Position numbers and translations under genes: made by a program. The notes beneath the pieces were generated by a model. The model worked only from the letters and a program-made list of their open reading frames with translations, made no database searches and was not told where the DNA came from. From NCBI GenBank assembly GCA_003558625.1, contig PWPP01000041.1:1-8407 (forward strand): DNA of 8,407 nt. Reading direction: 5' to 3'. Origin of the DNA: Syntrophomonas sp. Its GTDB lineage: Bacteria > Bacillota > Syntrophomonadia > Syntrophomonadales > Syntrophomonadaceae. Shown here one piece after another: positions 7,205 through 8,407 of this stretch. Every line of letters starts with the position of its first letter. The stretch's first letter is position 1.

Positions 7205-7636
7205 TTAAGCTTCTTCAATTTCCACTTTCAGCATTTTATCTCCCGGACGAATTGCATCGACAACTTCAATCCCTTCGATCACCCGGCCAAAAACGGTGTG
7301 GTTGCCATCCAGATGGGGCTGGGGGCTGTGACAGATGAAAAACTGGCTTCCCCCGGTATCTCTGCCGGCATGAGCCATAGACAGGCTGCCCCGCAGGTGT
7401 TTATTGGGATTATTCTTGACTTCACACTTAATTTTATAACCAGGTCCCCCGGCACCGGTTCCATCAGGGCATCCTCCCTGGATGACAAAGTTGGGAATTA
7501 CCCGGTGGAAGGATAAACCATTGTAGAACCCCTGCTTAATGAGTTTTTCGAAGTTGGCTACGGTATTCGGGGCATCTGCTTCAAATAATTCCACCGTCAT
7601 CTTGCCTTTTTCGGTGTCAATAATCGCTTTCTTCAA
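7205..7636 (-). CDS. Cyclophilin-type peptidyl-prolyl cis-trans isomerase
   Basis: This compact 143-residue cytosolic cyclophilin should catalyse cis-trans isomerisation of X-Pro bonds during protein folding. The fold is nearly all core domain, with no signal peptide. Active-site motifs are present: FHRVIPNFVIQGG (Arg45, Phe50, Gln53), SMAHAG, and GGSQFFI (Gln98, Phe100), followed by LDGNHTVFG (His113). Leu109 sits where human CypA has Trp121, as is common in bacterial cyclophilins, and suggests low cyclosporin affinity. Translation starts at a TTG (7634-7636) with a consensus AAGGAGG seven bases upstream. No in-frame ATG near the N-terminus would keep the first strand of the fold. It is convergent with the gene at 6432 and divergent from the permease at 7955, so it is likely monocistronic. 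Confidence 0.95.
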   Translation of the reverse strand: MKKAIIDTEKGKMTVELFEADAPNTVANFEKLIKQGFYNGLSFHRVIPNFVIQGGCPDGTGAGGPGYKIKCEVKNNPNKHLRGSLSMAHAGRDTGGSQFFICHSPQPHLDGNHTVFGRVIEGIEVVDAIRPGDKMLKVEIEEA

Positions 7637-7643
7637 ACCTGTT

Positions 7644-7650
7644 CCTCCTT
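7644..7650 (-). promoter_or_regulatory. Consensus ribosome binding site deciding the cyclophilin TTG start
   Basis: On the minus strand AAGGAGG lies seven bases before TTG at 7636-7634. It selects the rare TTG as the true start and suggests efficient initiation in spite of that codon. Confidence 0.8.
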
Positions 7651-7682
7651 AATTCTTATTAATCGCCAGCATATCTTTCCCT

Positions 7683-7688
7683 ATTATA
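7683..7688 (-). promoter_or_regulatory. Perfect -10 box upstream of the cyclophilin gene
   Basis: TATAAT on the minus strand lies about 47 bases before the TTG start, giving a leader of roughly 40 bases. The -35 at the proper spacing is poor, so strength or activator need is unclear. Confidence 0.45.
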
Positions 7689-7811
7689 GACGATTTTCTC
7701 CCCAAAACATATTTTCCTGCCGGCAATAGCCACCATTGTAGAGCATTATCATGATGTCCCTGCTGCACAATGCTTATGGTTGGCTGGCTATATCTGGGTT
7801 ACATGCACGTA

Positions 7812-7829
7812 TAAAAGCCCGGGGTTTTA
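7812..7829. promoter_or_regulatory. 18-bp near-palindrome, possible operator
   Basis: TAAAAGCCCGGGGTTTTA is symmetric except for one G/G pair. It lies about 20 bp upstream of the putative -35 for the permease gene, a position that would suit a dimeric regulator. Function is unproven. Apart from this and the promoter signals I see nothing coding in the 318-base gap 7637-7954. Confidence 0.25.
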
Positions 7830-7849
7830 ATCATATTTATTATATAGAA

Positions 7850-7880
7850 TTGAAAAGAGGATTTTCGAGCCTGCTATGCT
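7850..7880 (+). promoter_or_regulatory. Possible promoter for the FtsX-type permease gene
   Basis: TTGAAA (7850-7855) is followed after 19 bp by TATGCT (7875-7880), preceded by TGC as an extended -10. An overlapping TATTAT lies at 7880-7885. The spacing is longer than ideal. The leader to the ATG at 7955 would be about 70 bases. Confidence 0.3.
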
Positions 7881-7941
7881 ATTATAAGTTTAAGTTGCAT
7901 AATTGCGTACTCTCCTGGCCAAGAACCGGGGAAACATCCAC

Positions 7942-7950
7942 GAGGTGATC
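7942..7950 (+). promoter_or_regulatory. Strong ribosome binding site of the permease gene
   Basis: GAGGTGATC is an exact nine-base complement to the 16S rRNA 3' end, four bases before the ATG at 7955. It favours this start over the in-frame ATG at 7970. Confidence 0.7.
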
Positions 7951-7954
7951 GGAC

Positions 7955-8407
7955 ATGCTTTGGAGAAAAATGTGGCGCGACCTGAAAGAGAACAAAGCCG
8001 CTTATATGGCCTGTGTCAGCGTTATAGCCATTGGCTTGATGCTCTACACTTCCATGGCCGTATTATTTGATGAGCTTAATAACGCCAAGGATAATTTTTA
8101 CAATGATTACCATTTTGCCGACGGCTTCGTCCAGTTGCGTGGAATCCCGCAGACCCAGGTTGACCGGTTAGCCGCTATAGATGGAGTAGAGCATTTGGAA
8201 GGCCGTCTCATTGAAGATGTCCGTGTTCTTTTCCGTGAACGCGAGGATAATGTTTTTTTGCGTTTGGTTTCAATCCGGCCGGAACAAACCTTCCGCTTAA
8301 ATGATGTCATGATCCTCGATGGAATGGAACCGGCCAAAGGTTCCCGCAGCATCCTGCTGGACCAGGCCTTTCTGGAGGCAAATATCCTGGAAATTGGTGA
8401 TACCATA
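7955..8407 (+). CDS. FtsX/MacB-type ABC transporter permease (partial, continues past the window)
   Basis: The first 151 codons are visible and stay open to the window edge. A short basic N-terminus (MLWRKMWRDLKENK) leads into one membrane helix at about residues 17-37. An extracytoplasmic domain follows, in which FADGFVQL, a VDRL..IDGVE segment and a GRL-x-EDVRVL segment resemble the N-terminal periplasmic-core-like domain of FtsX/MacB permeases. Such proteins work with a separate ABC ATPase and move or release lipids, lipoproteins or peptides, or signal to cell-wall enzymes. The ATPase gene is not upstream here, so it probably follows downstream, beyond the window. The substrate cannot be told. 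Confidence 0.85.
   Translation, partial: MLWRKMWRDLKENKAAYMACVSVIAIGLMLYTSMAVLFDELNNAKDNFYNDYHFADGFVQLRGIPQTQVDRLAAIDGVEHLEGRLIEDVRVLFREREDNVFLRLVSIRPEQTFRLNDVMILDGMEPAKGSRSILLDQAFLEANILEIGDTI

Noticed and set aside
7751..7948. 65-codon open frame on the plus strand before the permease gene
   Set aside because: No Shine-Dalgarno site, no recognisable motif, and it covers the likely promoter and near-palindrome.
8107..8406. Minus-strand open frame of about 99 codons at the window end
   Set aside because: Its peptide is rich in Arg and Ser, as expected for an antisense shadow of the permease gene, which has a helix and a strong ribosome site.
1..8407. CRISPR array, tRNA or rRNA genes, complete insertion sequence
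   Set aside because: No regularly spaced repeats, cloverleaf-like segments, rRNA stretches or transposase frame were found on either strand.

Overview
The window looks like chromosome from an anaerobic, probably spore-forming Firmicute of the Clostridia (Desulfotomaculum/Pelotomaculum/Moorella-like). This is inferred from purine-rich Shine-Dalgarno sites, one TTG start, roughly 48% GC by eye, a methanogen-type class II photolyase, a large PAS-GGDEF-HD-GYP sensor and a Clostridia-type FtsX permease. No lineage marker gene is present, so the placement is tentative.

Layout. Bases 1-1001 hold a reading frame open from the window edge to 154, overlapping the start of a 2-hydroxyacyl-CoA dehydratase D-subunit family gene (HgdB/YjiM type). 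That gene lacks its N-terminal third and looks like a remnant. The gap at 1002-1280 contains a REP-like GGTCAG/CTGACC inverted repeat, an 11-bp direct repeat, a terminator-like hairpin with a T-run and a possible extended -10 promoter. Bases 1281-4274 encode a 997-residue soluble c-di-GMP enzyme with five PAS domains, an intact GGDEF motif with an I-site, and an intact HD-GYP domain. Bases 4484-6348 carry a two-gene unit: a DUF427 protein whose last codons overlap a class II CPD photolyase by 7 bp. Bases 6432-7085 encode an unrecognised 217-residue protein with a caspase-like His...Ala-Ser-Cys pattern and a C-terminal Cys/His cluster. A convergent minus-strand cyclophilin (7205-7636) follows; between the two lie a second GGTCAGG/CCTGACC repeat and a perfect 10-bp hairpin. 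The last gap (7637-7954) holds divergent promoter signals, and an FtsX-type ABC permease starts at 7955 and runs off the end.

How the genes relate. The only clear functional unit is DUF427 plus photolyase, which are overlapped and probably translationally coupled. The other genes look like independent transcription units with no common pathway. The best candidate for something undescribed is the small caspase-like protein at 6432-7085. The truncated dehydratase and the REP-like repeats point to past rearrangement.
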